Assembly: GCF_004010325.2 (NCBI RefSeq)
Contig: NZ_SADR02000005.1
Location: 228,625-292,624 of the forward strand
Source: Mesorhizobium sp. M00.F.Ca.ET.216.01.1.1
GTDB lineage: Bacteria; Pseudomonadota; Alphaproteobacteria; Rhizobiales; Rhizobiaceae
Direction: 5' to 3'
DNA length: 64,000 nucleotides
Positions 25,840 through 35,070 of the stretch are shown here, piece by piece. Position 1 is the stretch's first letter, and the number at the start of each line of letters is the position of its first letter. The notes beneath the pieces are model-generated. The model was not told where the DNA came from. It was given only the letters and a program-made list of their open reading frames with translations, and did not search any database. The translations under genes were made by a program, and so were the position numbers.

Positions 25840-27642
25840 ATGGTGGACATCAGCGGCTATGAAGACGAGCGCCGGCGCTCGCTCAAGCCGCTCAGGCGCT
25901 TGTTCCCCTATATCACGCGCTACCGGAAAATGGTCATTGGCGCGGTTGTCTCGCTGGTCGTCGCGGCGGCGACCACGCTGGCCCTGCCGCTCGCCGTGCG
26001 GCGCATGATCGACCACGGCTTTTCCGCTTCCGATTCCAGCTTCATCGCCGAATACTTCGCCATGCTGGTGGTGATGGCCGCCTTGCTGGCGGCGGCGTCG
26101 GCCAGCCGCTACTATTTCGTCATCACGCTTGGCGAGCGCGTCGTCGCCGACGTCCGCCGCGATGTATTCAGCCATGTTACGACGCTGTCGCCTTCCTTCT
26201 TCGATACCGCCCAGTCGGGCGAGATCGTGTCGCGGCTTACCGCCGACACGACGCAGGTGAAGTCGGCGATCGGCGCCACCGCTTCGGTGGCATTGCGCAA
26301 TGTCATCCTCGGCCTCGGCGCCGTGGCGATGATGGTCTTCACCAGCCCGAAATTGTCGGGCCTGGTCATCGCTGCTATCCCCGTAATCGTGCTGCCGCTG
26401 GTCGCCTTCGGCCGCTCGGTGCGGCGGAAATCGCGGCTGGCGCAGGACACGCTGGCCAATGCCACGGCCTATGCCGGCGAGCAGATCGGCGCGGTGCGCA
26501 CGCTGCAGGCCTTCACCAACGAAAAACTGGTCACCGGGCGGTTTTCGGCCTCAGTGGAGGCCGCGTTCGATGCGGCGCGGGCCTCGATCTTTGCCCGCTC
26601 CTTCCTCACCTTCTTTGCCATCTTCATGATCTTTTCATCGGTGGTGGCGGTGCTGTGGTTCGGCTCGCGCGACGTGCTCGACGGCACGCTGTCGCCGGGC
26701 ACGCTCGGCCAGTTCCTGCTCTATTCGGTGTTCGCCGCCGGCGCGCTCGGCGCGCTGTCGGAAGTGTGGGGCGAACTTGCCCAGGCGGCGGGCGCCGCCG
26801 AACGGCTGACCGAGATCCTGGCCGAGCAGCCGGCGATCCGGTCACCCGCCGATCCGCGGCCGCTGCCGGCCAAGGCGAAAGGCGCGATCCATTTCGACGA
26901 CGTGTCCTTCTCCTATCCGGCAAGGCCGGACCGCGCCGCCGTCCACGGCCTGAGCTTCCAGGTCAAGCCCGGCGAGACGGTGGCGATCGTTGGCCCCTCC
27001 GGCGCCGGCAAGAGCACCATCTTTTCACTGATCCTGCGCTTCTATGATCCCGAGACGGGCAGGATCGTAATCGACGGCGTCGACGTGCGCGAGGCCGATC
27101 CCGTCGCTGTCAGGCAGCGCATCGCCATCGTGCCGCAGGACGTCACCATCTTCGCGGCCAGCGCGCGCGACAATATCGGTTTCGGGCGGCCAGGCGCCAG
27201 CGAGGCCGATATCGAGGCGGCGGCCAAGGATGCGCTTGCCGACGAGTTCATCCTGAAACTCGAAAAAGGCTATGACAGCCAGGTCGGCGAGCGCGGCGTG
27301 ACGCTGTCGGGCGGCCAGCGCCAGCGCGTGGCGATTGCCCGCGCCATCTTACGCGACGCGCCGATCCTTCTGCTCGACGAAGCAACCTCAGCGCTTGACG
27401 CTGAAAGCGAGACGCTGGTGCAGACGGCGCTCGAACGGCTGATGCAAGGCCGCACCACGATCGTCATCGCCCATCGGCTGGCGACGGTGCTGAAGGCAGA
27501 CCGGATCCTGGTCATGGATGGCGGCCACATCGTCGAGGAAGGCACCCACCAGAGCCTCGTCACCAAGGGCGGCATCTATGCGCGGCTGGCCAAGCTGCAG
27601 TTCGAAACCGGAGCGAGCGCTTTCAAGGGCGCCGCGGAATAA
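25840..27642 (+). CDS. ABC transporter, fused permease and ATPase (MsbA-related exporter)
   Basis: The 600-residue protein is a half-transporter exporter. Residues about 20-310 hold six membrane helices with the FDTAQSGEIVSRLTADT coupling region. Residues about 350-590 hold the ATPase with Walker A GPSGAGKS at 385-392, the signature LSGGQRQR and Walker B ILLLDEATSALD. This matches the MsbA-related group of alphaproteobacterial exporters (TIGR02204), which act as homodimers on lipids or drugs. AGAGGAAAC precedes the ATG at 25840; the upstream ATG-like start at 25804 lacks similarity. Substrate unknown. Confidence 0.9.
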   Translation: MVDISGYEDERRRSLKPLRRLFPYITRYRKMVIGAVVSLVVAAATTLALPLAVRRMIDHGFSASDSSFIAEYFAMLVVMAALLAAASASRYYFVITLGERVVADVRRDVFSHVTTLSPSFFDTAQSGEIVSRLTADTTQVKSAIGATASVALRNVILGLGAVAMMVFTSPKLSGLVIAAIPVIVLPLVAFGRSVRRKSRLAQDTLANATAYAGEQIGAVRTLQAFTNEKLVTGRFSASVEAAFDAARASIFARSFLTFFAIFMIFSSVVAVLWFGSRDVLDGTLSPGTLGQFLLYSVFAAGALGALSEVWGELAQAAGAAERLTEILAEQPAIRSPADPRPLPAKAKGAIHFDDVSFSYPARPDRAAVHGLSFQVKPGETVAIVGPSGAGKSTIFSLILRFYDPETGRIVIDGVDVREADPVAVRQRIAIVPQDVTIFAASARDNIGFGRPGASEADIEAAAKDALADEFILKLEKGYDSQVGERGVTLSGGQRQRVAIARAILRDAPILLLDEATSALDAESETLVQTALERLMQGRTTIVIAHRLATVLKADRILVMDGGHIVEEGTHQSLVTKGGIYARLAKLQFETGASAFKGAAE

Positions 27643-27675
27643 CAGGGCGCACCTTCGCCGCGATGTACCAACGGC

Positions 27676-29163
27676 CTATGCAGCCCCATACCGCTTGCGC
27701 AAATGGCTGGTAAAATGCGCGGCGTTGAGTTTCTCGCCGGTGGCGCGTTCGAGCAGGTCCGGCGTCGACCAGCACGAGCCTTGCGACCAGATCTTTTCGC
27801 GCCGCCAGTCGTTGATCGCCGTGAAATCGCCTTTGGCGAGGTCGTCGTCGGCGCCGGGATGCTCTCTTGTCAGCGCCGCCCATTGCTGCGCCGCCATCAT
27901 GGCGCCCAGCGTGTAAGACGGGAAGTAGCCGAATGCGGCACCCGGCCAGTGCACGTCCTGCATCGGCCCGTCGGCCGGATTGTCGATGGTCGACAGGCCG
28001 AGGTAGTCGCGCATCCTTGCGTCCCAGGCCTCGGGCAGGTCGGCGGCTTCCAGCCGTCCCGAGACAAGCTCCTGCTCCAGCTCGTAGCGCAGGATGACGT
28101 GCAGCGGGTAGGTGACCTCGTCGGCATCGACGCGGATCAGGCCGCGCGCGACCCGGTGCACATGCGGCAGGATGTCGTCGATCGCCCAGCTTTCGCCGAG
28201 GTGCTTCTCGACCACCGGCAGCGCCCAGCGCCAGAAGGCAGGGTTGCGGCCGATCTGCTTTTCGACGAACAGGCTCTGGCTTTCGTGCACGGCCATGCCG
28301 CGCGCCTTGCCGAGCGGCCAGTGCGCCCACGCCTTCGGCAGGTTCTGCTCATAGAGCGCATGGCCGGTCTCGTGCAGCACGCCCATCAGCGCTGACAGGA
28401 AATCGGAGGTCTTGTAACGGGTGGTGATGCGCACGTCGCTCGGCACGCCGCCGCAGAATGGATGATGCGACACCGACAACGAGCCATGGGTAAGGTCGAA
28501 GCCGACCGCCGCCATCATGGCGAGGCCGAGCTCACGCTGCTTGTCGATCGGGTAGCTTCCCGAAAGCGGCTTCAGCGGGTGCTTCGCCAGCCGCTGCTCC
28601 TGCACGGCCAGTGCCTCCGGCACGAAACCCTTCAGGAAAGCCTTCAGTTCGGTAAACACCGGCGTGATGTCGGCGGCGCGGTTGCCGGGATCGTATTGCT
28701 CCATCAGCGCGTCGTAGGGAGCGAGGCCAAGCACCTCGGCGCGCAGTGCTGCCTCCTCGCGCACCAGCGCCACGACGCCTTCGAGCGCCGGCAGGAAACC
28801 GGCCCAGTCATTCTTGGCGCGCAGGTCGCGCCAGAGCTGCTCGGAGCGCATGCGCGCGGTCGTCTGGCGCTCGACGAATTCGACCGGCAGGCAGGTCAGG
28901 TTGGTGTACTGCCGGCGGAATTCCCTGACCGCCGCCTGCTGCTCCTCGTTCAGCGTCTCCTGTTCCGCCGCCGCGATCCAGTCGGCGATCTCCGGCGCAG
29001 TCGCTCGGGCGTGATGCATGCCGGCAAGGGCCGACATGGCCTCGGCGCGCTTCTCGCCGCCGCCGACGGCCATATGGGTCGCCTCGTCGGCGCCGAGGAT
29101 GGCGAGCGCATGTTCCAGCGCTTCGAGCTTGTGGCCGAGGTCGTCGAGTTTTTGAAAGGACAT
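27676..29163 (-). CDS. Carboxypeptidase, M32 (Taq) family
   Basis: The 495-residue protein has the M32 signatures: HPF (about residue 234), DVRITTRY, zinc site HETGH at 264-268 and the third ligand Glu294 in HESQSL. The family trims C-terminal residues from peptides in the cytosol. The ATG at 29163 gives the usual length of about 500; the open frame up to 29331 has no similarity. It converges on the exporter gene 33 bases away. Confidence 0.94.
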   Translation of the reverse strand: MSFQKLDDLGHKLEALEHALAILGADEATHMAVGGGEKRAEAMSALAGMHHARATAPEIADWIAAAEQETLNEEQQAAVREFRRQYTNLTCLPVEFVERQTTARMRSEQLWRDLRAKNDWAGFLPALEGVVALVREEAALRAEVLGLAPYDALMEQYDPGNRAADITPVFTELKAFLKGFVPEALAVQEQRLAKHPLKPLSGSYPIDKQRELGLAMMAAVGFDLTHGSLSVSHHPFCGGVPSDVRITTRYKTSDFLSALMGVLHETGHALYEQNLPKAWAHWPLGKARGMAVHESQSLFVEKQIGRNPAFWRWALPVVEKHLGESWAIDDILPHVHRVARGLIRVDADEVTYPLHVILRYELEQELVSGRLEAADLPEAWDARMRDYLGLSTIDNPADGPMQDVHWPGAAFGYFPSYTLGAMMAAQQWAALTREHPGADDDLAKGDFTAINDWRREKIWSQGSCWSTPDLLERATGEKLNAAHFTSHLRKRYGAA

Positions 29164-29369
29164 GGCGGGTTCCGAATTTGGACGGCGGGAAAAGATACCA
29201 ATGCGCCGGCAATGGCAACCCTGAAGACGGCGGCTCGGCAGTGGGCGCTTCGATCGCCGACAACGATACCCGACACAATACGTCTTGCGAAAGCGAGGGA
29301 CATCTTGCGGAAGCGGCGCGTGCGTGATCATGCTGGCAGGCGGCGAAAGACCGCAAGGGGGAGACGAAC

Positions 29370-29722
29370 ATGATCGCCAACGTGCTGGTCGGGCTGGTGG
29401 CCCTGATCCACCTCTATATCGTTTATCTGGAGATGGTGCTGTGGGATACGCCGCGCGGCCACAAGGCGTTCAACCTGACGCCGGAATTTGCCGGCGCCTC
29501 GAAGGTGCTTGCCGCCAACCAGGGCTTTACAACGGCTTTCTCGCCGCGGGATTGATCTGGGGCCTCTATCTCGGGGAGGCTGGATTCCAGGTCAAAGTGT
29601 TTTTCCTGCTCTGCGTCGCCATCACCGGCCTCTACGGCGCAGTGACCGTCAGCAGGAAAATCCTCTACATCCAGACCGTACCGGCGGCAGTTGCTCTGAT
29701 CGGACTTTGGCTGGGCGCATGA
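29370..29722 (+). pseudogene. DUF1304 membrane protein, frameshifted
   Basis: From the ATG at 29370 the frame reads MIANVLVGLVALIHLYIVYL and on through residue ~51 (VLAANQG), then meets a stop at 29553 after missense residues. A different frame continues with LYNGFLAAGLIWGLYLGEAG to a natural end at 29722. Joined together they make a complete four-helix DUF1304 protein of about 117 residues. Loss of a single base within GGGCT near 29523-29527 explains it. Either the gene is broken or the sequence has an error here. DUF1304 function is unknown. Confidence 0.82.
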
Positions 29723-29815
29723 CCCCCGAAAATCGGGGTCTACCTTCGGAAAGGCTCATGCGCGGACTCAAAGGTGCTACAGCCTCCGTTGCGCGTCACA
29801 AAAGGACGCGCGGCG
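29722..29815 (-). repeat. Mosaic intergenic repeat, reverse orientation
   Basis: Reads in reverse as the copy upstream of terC: an imperfect CCCGAAAATCGGGG palindrome, then TCATGCGCG and a GACGCGCGGCGCTGT block. It abuts the end of the DUF1304 gene. Confidence 0.7.
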
Positions 29816-29881
29816 CTGTCGTGAAAAAGACGCCCGCGGGGCAAAAGCCCCGAGGCGCCAGGCAGTCCCTTCTCGATATGA

Positions 29882-30300
29882 TCAGCCGTTTGGATTTCCG
29901 CCATCGGTGTAGTCGCCGATGTTGAAGCCGTTGCCGGTGTCGAACAGCAGCGCTTGGTCGAGATTATCGAGCGGCGCAACAACTGGTATTGCGCGGCCGG
30001 TATCCTGCCATGATCGGTGGTAGCCACTCTTTCGGCGGGCTGGCTGATATGGGCTGCCCGCATGTGCAACCTTTGCGCCTCGGCCGGCGTGATCGTGTTC
30101 TCCTGCCTTGCGTCCGCGATGCCCTCGTCCACGCCCTGAATCTGATCGATCAAGCCTGTCACGCGCGGACCGGAGAAAACGGTCGGCGTCGCCTCGTCGA
30201 GGGCGCCTTTGTGATGTCCGGCGGCATAGGCGCCAGCGAACGGAACGGCGATGAGAAATGCGGTGAGGGTTGCAATGCTGAGAGTCTTGAAAGAGCGCAC
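29882..30300 (-). pseudogene. Small exported protein, copy A, frameshifted near its C-terminus
   Basis: From a GTG at 30300, behind an AAAGGAG, the frame gives a signal peptide (FKTLSIATLTAFLIAVPFAG, cleavage near AYA-A) and a helical domain ending AAQYQLLRR. After that, near 29968-29976, the frame continues out of phase: another frame gives LDNLDQALLFDTGNGFNIGD and ends in GGNPNG at 29882. The neighbouring paralogue has the same order (ATQYQQLMQQLDDVSQKL, ending HPNG), so a one-base loss is the simplest explanation. Periplasmic by prediction; function unknown. Confidence 0.72.
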
Positions 30301-30592
30301 GCCGGCGTCTCCTTTACTGGGGAAGGCGACTCCGCCCTTCCGGCCGCGGGCGGTCCGGTTCCGTCGCGTCGCGATGAGGGAGGCATCGCCGGCGGTTCTC
30401 GGCCTTGCAACGGAAGCTAGGAGCGGGCCGCGGCAAAGTGTAATTAAAAAAGATAATCTTTTTCGGGCCTTGCCGGTCACGCCGGCGCCCTAGCTGGCGC
30501 CGTTTCGAGCGCGTGACCCTTTCCACACCGAAGGTCCGCGCGGTGCGGAAAGGATCATGCGCAAGATCAAAGTTTGGCGCTGTGGTGTGACT
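30301..30592. repeat. Duplicated upstream region (copy A) and mosaic repeat fragment
   Basis: The part from 30301 to about 30490 closely resembles 31010-31220: both contain CCGCGGGC, TCCGGTTCCGTCGCGTCGCG, CGGCGGTTCTCGGCC, GCGGCAAAGTGTAATTAAAA and CGGGCCTTGCCGG in the same order. At 30541-30592 a reverse fragment of the mosaic repeat (GGAAAGGATCATGCGCAAG) follows. Confidence 0.75.
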
Positions 30593-31009
30593 TCAGCCGT
30601 TTGGATGACTTGGGCCGTAGCCGTTTGGATAATATCCGCCATCGCCGCCGCTGCCGATTAGGAAGGTGCTGCCGGTGGCAGCCCGCAGCTTCTGGCTCAC
30701 ATCATCGAGCTGCTGCATCAACTGCTGATATTGCGTGGCCGGCATCGTTCCATCTCGCGCGGCCCTCTGGGCGTCCCGATTGAGTTGAGCGACCTGCGTG
30801 CGCAAGTCACGCGCCTCGTCGGGCTTGATCTTGTTCGCCTGCATCGCGGCCCGGATGCCCATATCAACGCTCTGTATCTGGTCGATCAAACCTGTCTCAC
30901 GCGGGCCGTAGAAGGAGGTCGATGCGGCATAGGCGCCAGCAAACGGAACGATGACGAGAAGTGCGGCGAGTGTTGCAGTCCTGAGTGTCTTGGGAGTGAA
31001 AGAGCGCAT
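30593..31009 (-). CDS. Small exported protein, copy B (intact)
   Basis: The 138-residue protein has a signal peptide (LRTATLAALLVIVPFAGAYA, cleavage near residue 28), a helical region with IDQIQSVDMGIRAAMQANKI and QYQQLMQQLDDVSQKL, and a Gly/Tyr/Pro-rich tail (GGDGGYYPNGYGPSHPNG). It is a paralogue of the frameshifted copy at 29882-30300; the ETGLIDQIQ and QYQ blocks match. The ATG at 31009 has TAAAAGGAG-type sequence upstream. I do not recognise the family; a periplasmic or surface role is likely. Confidence 0.75.
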   Translation of the reverse strand: MRSFTPKTLRTATLAALLVIVPFAGAYAASTSFYGPRETGLIDQIQSVDMGIRAAMQANKIKPDEARDLRTQVAQLNRDAQRAARDGTMPATQYQQLMQQLDDVSQKLRAATGSTFLIGSGGDGGYYPNGYGPSHPNG

Positions 31010-31272
31010 GGCTGCGTCTCCTTTTACTGGTTTTACCGGGGAAGGCAGCGGCTGGATCACCGGCCCTCCGGCCGCGGGCCGTCCGGTTCCGTCGCGTCGC
31101 GATGGACCGCTCCACCGCCGGCGGTTCTCGGCCCTGGTAGCAAATTTAAGAGTGCATCGCGGCAAAGTGTAATTAAAAAAAGGTAATCTTTTCGGGCCTT
31201 GCCGGCTCGAATTGGCGCCCTAAATCCGGCCGCTTTGCCTCGTTGTTCGCCCTCGGGCCAGCCCGGTCTGGA
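31010..31272. other. Upstream region of copy B (duplicated) and gap to the OmpA-like gene
   Basis: Most of this stretch is the second copy of the block also present at 30301-30490, including the AAAGTGTAATTAAAA motif. It probably holds the promoter for the small exported protein. No other gene is visible. Confidence 0.6.
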
Positions 31273-32301
31273 TCAGCGCTCGGTCAGCTTCAGCTCGATG
31301 CGGCGGTTCTTGTTACGCGCCTCTTCAGTGTCGGCGGCATCGAGCGGCTGGAATTCGCCGAAGCCGGCGGCAACCAGCCGGTTGGCCGGCACGCCGTTTT
31401 CGATCAGGAACTTCACCACCGAAGTCGAGCGCGCCGTCGACAGTTCCCAATTGTCACGGTAGCGGCCGGTGCCGGACAGCGGCTTGTTGTCGGTATGGCC
31501 GTCGACGCGCAGCACCCAATTGATCTCTGGCGGGATTTCCCTCTGCAATTCGATGATGGCGTCGGCAAGCTTCTTCATCTCGACCTTGCCGGCATCGTTG
31601 ATCACTTCAGAGCCGGTCGGGAAAAGCACTTCCGACTGGAAGACGAAACGGTCGCCGACGATGCGGATGTTCTCGCGGTCGGCAAGAATCTCGCGCAGCC
31701 GGCCGAAGAAGTCCGACCGGTAGCGGTTCAGCTCCTGCACGCGTTGCGCCAGCGCAACGTTGAGGCGGCGGCCGAGATCGGCGATCTTGGTGTTGGATTC
31801 GCGGTCGCGCGCTTCGGATACGTTGAGCGCGTCCTCGAGCGCTCCGATCTGCTTGCGTAGCGCCGCGATCTGCTGGTTGAGGATTTCGACCTGGCTCAGC
31901 GCCTGCTGGCTGATCTGGCGCTGGTTGTCAAGTTCGCCGGAGAGTGCCGCGGCGCGCTGGTTGGCCGCATCGCCTGCGCCGGCGCCCTTGGCCAGCAATT
32001 GTTCGAGCCGGCTCTTTTCCGCCTCCGCCGCCGACAGCGATGCCTGCAGGTTGGCGAGCGAATCCTCCTTGTCCTGTGTCGTCGAGCGTTCCAGCGCCAG
32101 AAGTTGGGTCAATTCGTTGATTTGCGAATTGAGACGATTGAGCACCGTGTCCTTGCCGGAGATTTCGCGGCCGAGCAGGAACTGCGCCAGCACGAAGACC
32201 GTAAGCAGGAACATGATCGCCAGGAGCAGCGTCGACAGTGCGTCGACGAAGCCCGGCCAGTAGTCGATTCGGCGATCGGCGCGCCGCCTTGCCAGCGCCA
32301 C
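31273..32301 (-). CDS. OmpA/MotB-like peptidoglycan-binding stator protein
   Basis: The 342-residue protein has a short basic N-terminus, one membrane helix after WPGFVDALST (residues about 18-40), a long coiled coil (about 50-200), and a C-terminal OmpA-like domain with VDGHTDNKPLSGTGRYRDNW and NRRIEL. This is the layout of MotB/TolR-like stator subunits anchored to the cell wall. It starts with a GTG one base after the stop of the MotA/ExbB-like gene, so the two are coupled. No flagellar genes are near. It probably uses ion flow through its partner to act on the envelope. Confidence 0.85.
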   Translation of the reverse strand: MALARRRADRRIDYWPGFVDALSTLLLAIMFLLTVFVLAQFLLGREISGKDTVLNRLNSQINELTQLLALERSTTQDKEDSLANLQASLSAAEAEKSRLEQLLAKGAGAGDAANQRAAALSGELDNQRQISQQALSQVEILNQQIAALRKQIGALEDALNVSEARDRESNTKIADLGRRLNVALAQRVQELNRYRSDFFGRLREILADRENIRIVGDRFVFQSEVLFPTGSEVINDAGKVEMKKLADAIIELQREIPPEINWVLRVDGHTDNKPLSGTGRYRDNWELSTARSTSVVKFLIENGVPANRLVAAGFGEFQPLDAADTEEARNKNRRIELKLTER

Positions 32302-32302
32302 C

Positions 32303-33328
32303 TCAGTGCACCTCAGGCTTCTTCAGCGCGTCGGCGATCTTTTCCAGCGTGCTGCGCATCGCCTTCTGCTCGTCGGACTGGGCCTCGACCCAGTCGCGCA
32401 TAATCTGCTGTTCCGAGCGCATGTTCTTGACTAGGCCGGAAATGCCGTCGGCGAGATTGGCCATGGCGGTGGCGACGCGCGGATTGGAGCCGCCGCCATT
32501 CTCCTGCAGGCTGCGCAGCCTTTCCGACAGCAAACGGATCTCATCGGAAGGTTCGGCCCTTGCCGCATCGGAAACGACGATGTCGGACGACAGGTCGGTG
32601 ACCGAGGACAGCCAGTTTTCGAGTTCGGTGTAGAAGCGGGTTTGGGCACGGCCGGCCTGCAGGTCGAGGAAGCCGAGCACCAGCGAGCCGGAGAGGCCGA
32701 ACAGCGAGGACGAGAAGGCCGTGCCCATGCCGGCCAGCGGTGCCGAAAGTCCCTGCTTCAGCGAGTCGAGCACGGCGGCGGCATCGCCTGTGCCAGGGTC
32801 GAGCGCCTCGATGGTTTCGCGGATCGAACCGATCGTGTTGAGCAAGCCCCAGAACGTGCCGAGCAGGCCGAGGAACACCAGCAGGCCGACGAGGTAGCGC
32901 GAAGTGTCGCGGCTTTCGTCGAGGCGGGTGGCGATCGAATCGAGAATGGTGCGCATTGAACTTGTCGAGAAGGCCACCGTCGACGAGCGGCCGATCATCG
33001 CCTTCATCGGCGCCAGCAGCACCGGCTCGGTGGTTTCGGAGCCGGCCCGGAAGGAGTTGACCCAGCGCACTTCGCGAAACAGGCGCCCAACCTGGACGAA
33101 GGCCAGCAGGATGCCGACGGCCAGCACGCCGATGATCAGGCCATTGAGGCCCGGGTTGGTGGCGAAGGCGGTCGAGATCTGGCGGGTCAGGATGGCGGCA
33201 ATGAAGGCGACGATCACCAGGAAGATCACCATGGTCAGGAGAAAGACCTGCGGGCTCGACAATTTGTGCGGATCGTAAATCAGAACGTCAGAGCGCCTGC
33301 CCATGCCGAAGGATTTGAGAAAAGCCAT
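32303..33328 (-). CDS. MotA/TolQ/ExbB-family channel protein
   Basis: The 341-residue protein has paired N-terminal helices (about residues 29-50 and 63-80), then a cytoplasmic stretch and the family core: YLVGLLVFLGLLGTFWGLL and LAGMGTAFSSSLFGLSGSLVLGF, as in ExbB/TolQ/MotA channels. A cytoplasmic C-terminal helix region follows. It forms an ion channel with the downstream OmpA-like protein. Similar pairs are common in rhizobia and are annotated as flagellar motor-like, but the dedicated motA/motB genes are elsewhere and this pair's task is not known to me. Confidence 0.85.
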   Translation of the reverse strand: MAFLKSFGMGRRSDVLIYDPHKLSSPQVFLLTMVIFLVIVAFIAAILTRQISTAFATNPGLNGLIIGVLAVGILLAFVQVGRLFREVRWVNSFRAGSETTEPVLLAPMKAMIGRSSTVAFSTSSMRTILDSIATRLDESRDTSRYLVGLLVFLGLLGTFWGLLNTIGSIRETIEALDPGTGDAAAVLDSLKQGLSAPLAGMGTAFSSSLFGLSGSLVLGFLDLQAGRAQTRFYTELENWLSSVTDLSSDIVVSDAARAEPSDEIRLLSERLRSLQENGGGSNPRVATAMANLADGISGLVKNMRSEQQIMRDWVEAQSDEQKAMRSTLEKIADALKKPEVH

Positions 33329-33432
33329 CCGTGCCCCGTTTCTGATGCCACCCGCCGATCACGTTTGACGGCGACTCTAAACGGAATTGTGACGAAATTG
33401 AATGGCGCTTGGCAATATTACGAACCCAACGC

Positions 33433-34125
33433 TCAGAGCCGGTTTATGACAAGACAGTCGACCATCGCGGCCAGATGCAGGCCGGCGCCAGTGACGACAA
33501 AACCGTGCCACACCGCGTTGTGGAAGCGCAGGCCCTTCCAGGCGAAGAAGATGACGCCGCAGGAATAGACGATGCCGCCGGCAACGATCAGTGCGATCGA
33601 TGTCGTCGGCAATGTCTGGACGAGTGGTTTCACGAGGACGATGCCGCTCCAGCCGATGGCAAGGTAGAAGACGATCGCCAACCGGTCGAAGCGGCCGGGA
33701 AGAAGCACCTTTATGGCGATGCCGATCGCCGCCGCAGTCCAGACAAGAACGATCATCGAGACGGCTAGGGGCGAGCCGTGGAGCTGGGCGAGAAAGGGCG
33801 TGTAGGTCGCGGCGATCAGCAGATAGATCGCAGCATGGTCGAAACGCCTCAGGATCCACTTCGCCGGCGACGATACCGGCCACAGATTGTAGGCCAGCGA
33901 TACCGACAGCACGGTGAGCAGCGAAACCACGTAGAAGGCGGCGGCAACATATTCGCCTGGACCGGCACGGAAGGCGGCCAGAGCCAGCAGAGCTGAGCCG
34001 GCGGCGATCGCCAGCACGATGCCCACAGCATGGACGATGCCGTCGGCAATCATCTCGGCGCGCGAATAGTGCCAGCGACCTATGAACGGGATTTCAATCT
34101 GGGATTCGGGCCGAGTGTCGGTCAT
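33433..34125 (-). CDS. Hemolysin III / PAQR-family membrane protein
   Basis: The 230-residue protein has seven predicted helices and PAQR-type motifs: SRAEMIADGIVHAVGIVLAI, LRRFDHAAIYLLIAATYTPF and, near the end, FHNAVWHGFVVTGAGLHL. The histidines and aspartate that bind metal in this superfamily are present. Bacterial members are annotated hemolysin III, but many appear to be membrane-lipid or stress proteins. It is followed at a 104-base distance by the channel gene on the same strand. Confidence 0.9.
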   Translation of the reverse strand: MTDTRPESQIEIPFIGRWHYSRAEMIADGIVHAVGIVLAIAAGSALLALAAFRAGPGEYVAAAFYVVSLLTVLSVSLAYNLWPVSSPAKWILRRFDHAAIYLLIAATYTPFLAQLHGSPLAVSMIVLVWTAAAIGIAIKVLLPGRFDRLAIVFYLAIGWSGIVLVKPLVQTLPTTSIALIVAGGIVYSCGVIFFAWKGLRFHNAVWHGFVVTGAGLHLAAMVDCLVINRL

Positions 34126-34222
34126 GGATGGTCCTGCGTCGCTCTATCTGGGCGGACACCGGACAGTATTTCAAGCTTTGGTTGCGATTTTGCGACTGCG
34201 GCGCTTCAGCGCGGCGTGCCAA

Positions 34223-35023
34223 TCAGCGCGCTGAGAGGGGCCTTTTCACGGTCTTCAGCAGTGCGCGCTGGATGATCTCGTTGCCGGCGATGACCGAACC
34301 GCCGTCCAGCATGCTCTGGCCGCCGTCGATGTCGGAGACGAAGCCACCCGCCTCGCGGATCAAAAGGATGCCAGCGGCGATGTCCCAGGCCGACAGACCG
34401 GTTTCCCAGAATCCGTCCATGCGGCCAGCGGCGACATAGGCAAGATCGAGCGAAGCGGAGCCGAGGCGGCGCACGCCCGAGACCTCGGCCATCACATTGC
34501 GCAGCTCGACCAGGAAATTGCCGTGCTGGCCGCGCCCGAGATGCGGCACGCCGCAACCGATCACGGCGTCGATCAGCTTGGTGCGGCCGGCGACCCGCAG
34601 CCGGCGGTCGTTCATGAAGGCGCCGCCGCCGCGCTCGGCCGTGTAGAGCTCGTCCATCGCCGGATTGTAGATGACACCGGCGACGATCTGGCCCTGGCGT
34701 TCCAGCGCAATGGAGATGGCAAAGAGCGGAATGCCGTGCAAGAAATTGGTGGTGCCGTCGAGCGGGTCGACGATCCAGCGGTGCTGACCGTCGTCGCCCT
34801 CGATCACGCCGCGCTCTTCCATTAGGAAGGCGTAACCCGGCCGCGCCTTCGACAGTTCGGCAAAGAGGATGTCCTCGGCCTTGCGATCGGCCTGGCTGAC
34901 GTAGTCGCCCGGCCCCTTGATCGACACCTGCAGGTTCTGCACTTCGCCGAAGTCGCGCGACAGCGAGCGGCCGGCCTTCATGGCGGCCTGAACCATGACA
35001 TTGAGGATCGCAGAACGCGCCAT
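34223..35023 (-). CDS. suhB: Inositol monophosphatase family protein SuhB
   Basis: The 266-residue protein carries the metal-binding triad of the family: Glu70 (EERG), DPLDGTTNF with Asp86 and Asp89, and WDIAAG with Asp214. SuhB removes phosphate from inositol 1-phosphate and, in E. coli, also takes part in rRNA transcription antitermination. It has the normal length. An intergenic mosaic repeat separates it from efp upstream. Confidence 0.92.
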   Translation of the reverse strand: MARSAILNVMVQAAMKAGRSLSRDFGEVQNLQVSIKGPGDYVSQADRKAEDILFAELSKARPGYAFLMEERGVIEGDDGQHRWIVDPLDGTTNFLHGIPLFAISIALERQGQIVAGVIYNPAMDELYTAERGGGAFMNDRRLRVAGRTKLIDAVIGCGVPHLGRGQHGNFLVELRNVMAEVSGVRRLGSASLDLAYVAAGRMDGFWETGLSAWDIAAGILLIREAGGFVSDIDGGQSMLDGGSVIAGNEIIQRALLKTVKRPLSAR

Positions 35024-35070
35024 TGTGCTGAAACTCCGAAAACCTTGAGCGGGATCCGCCTCGCCTGTTT

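Noticed and set aside
31273..33328. Zorya anti-phage system
   Set aside because: Only ZorA/ZorB-like architecture is present; no helicase, nuclease or other Zor effector gene adjoins.
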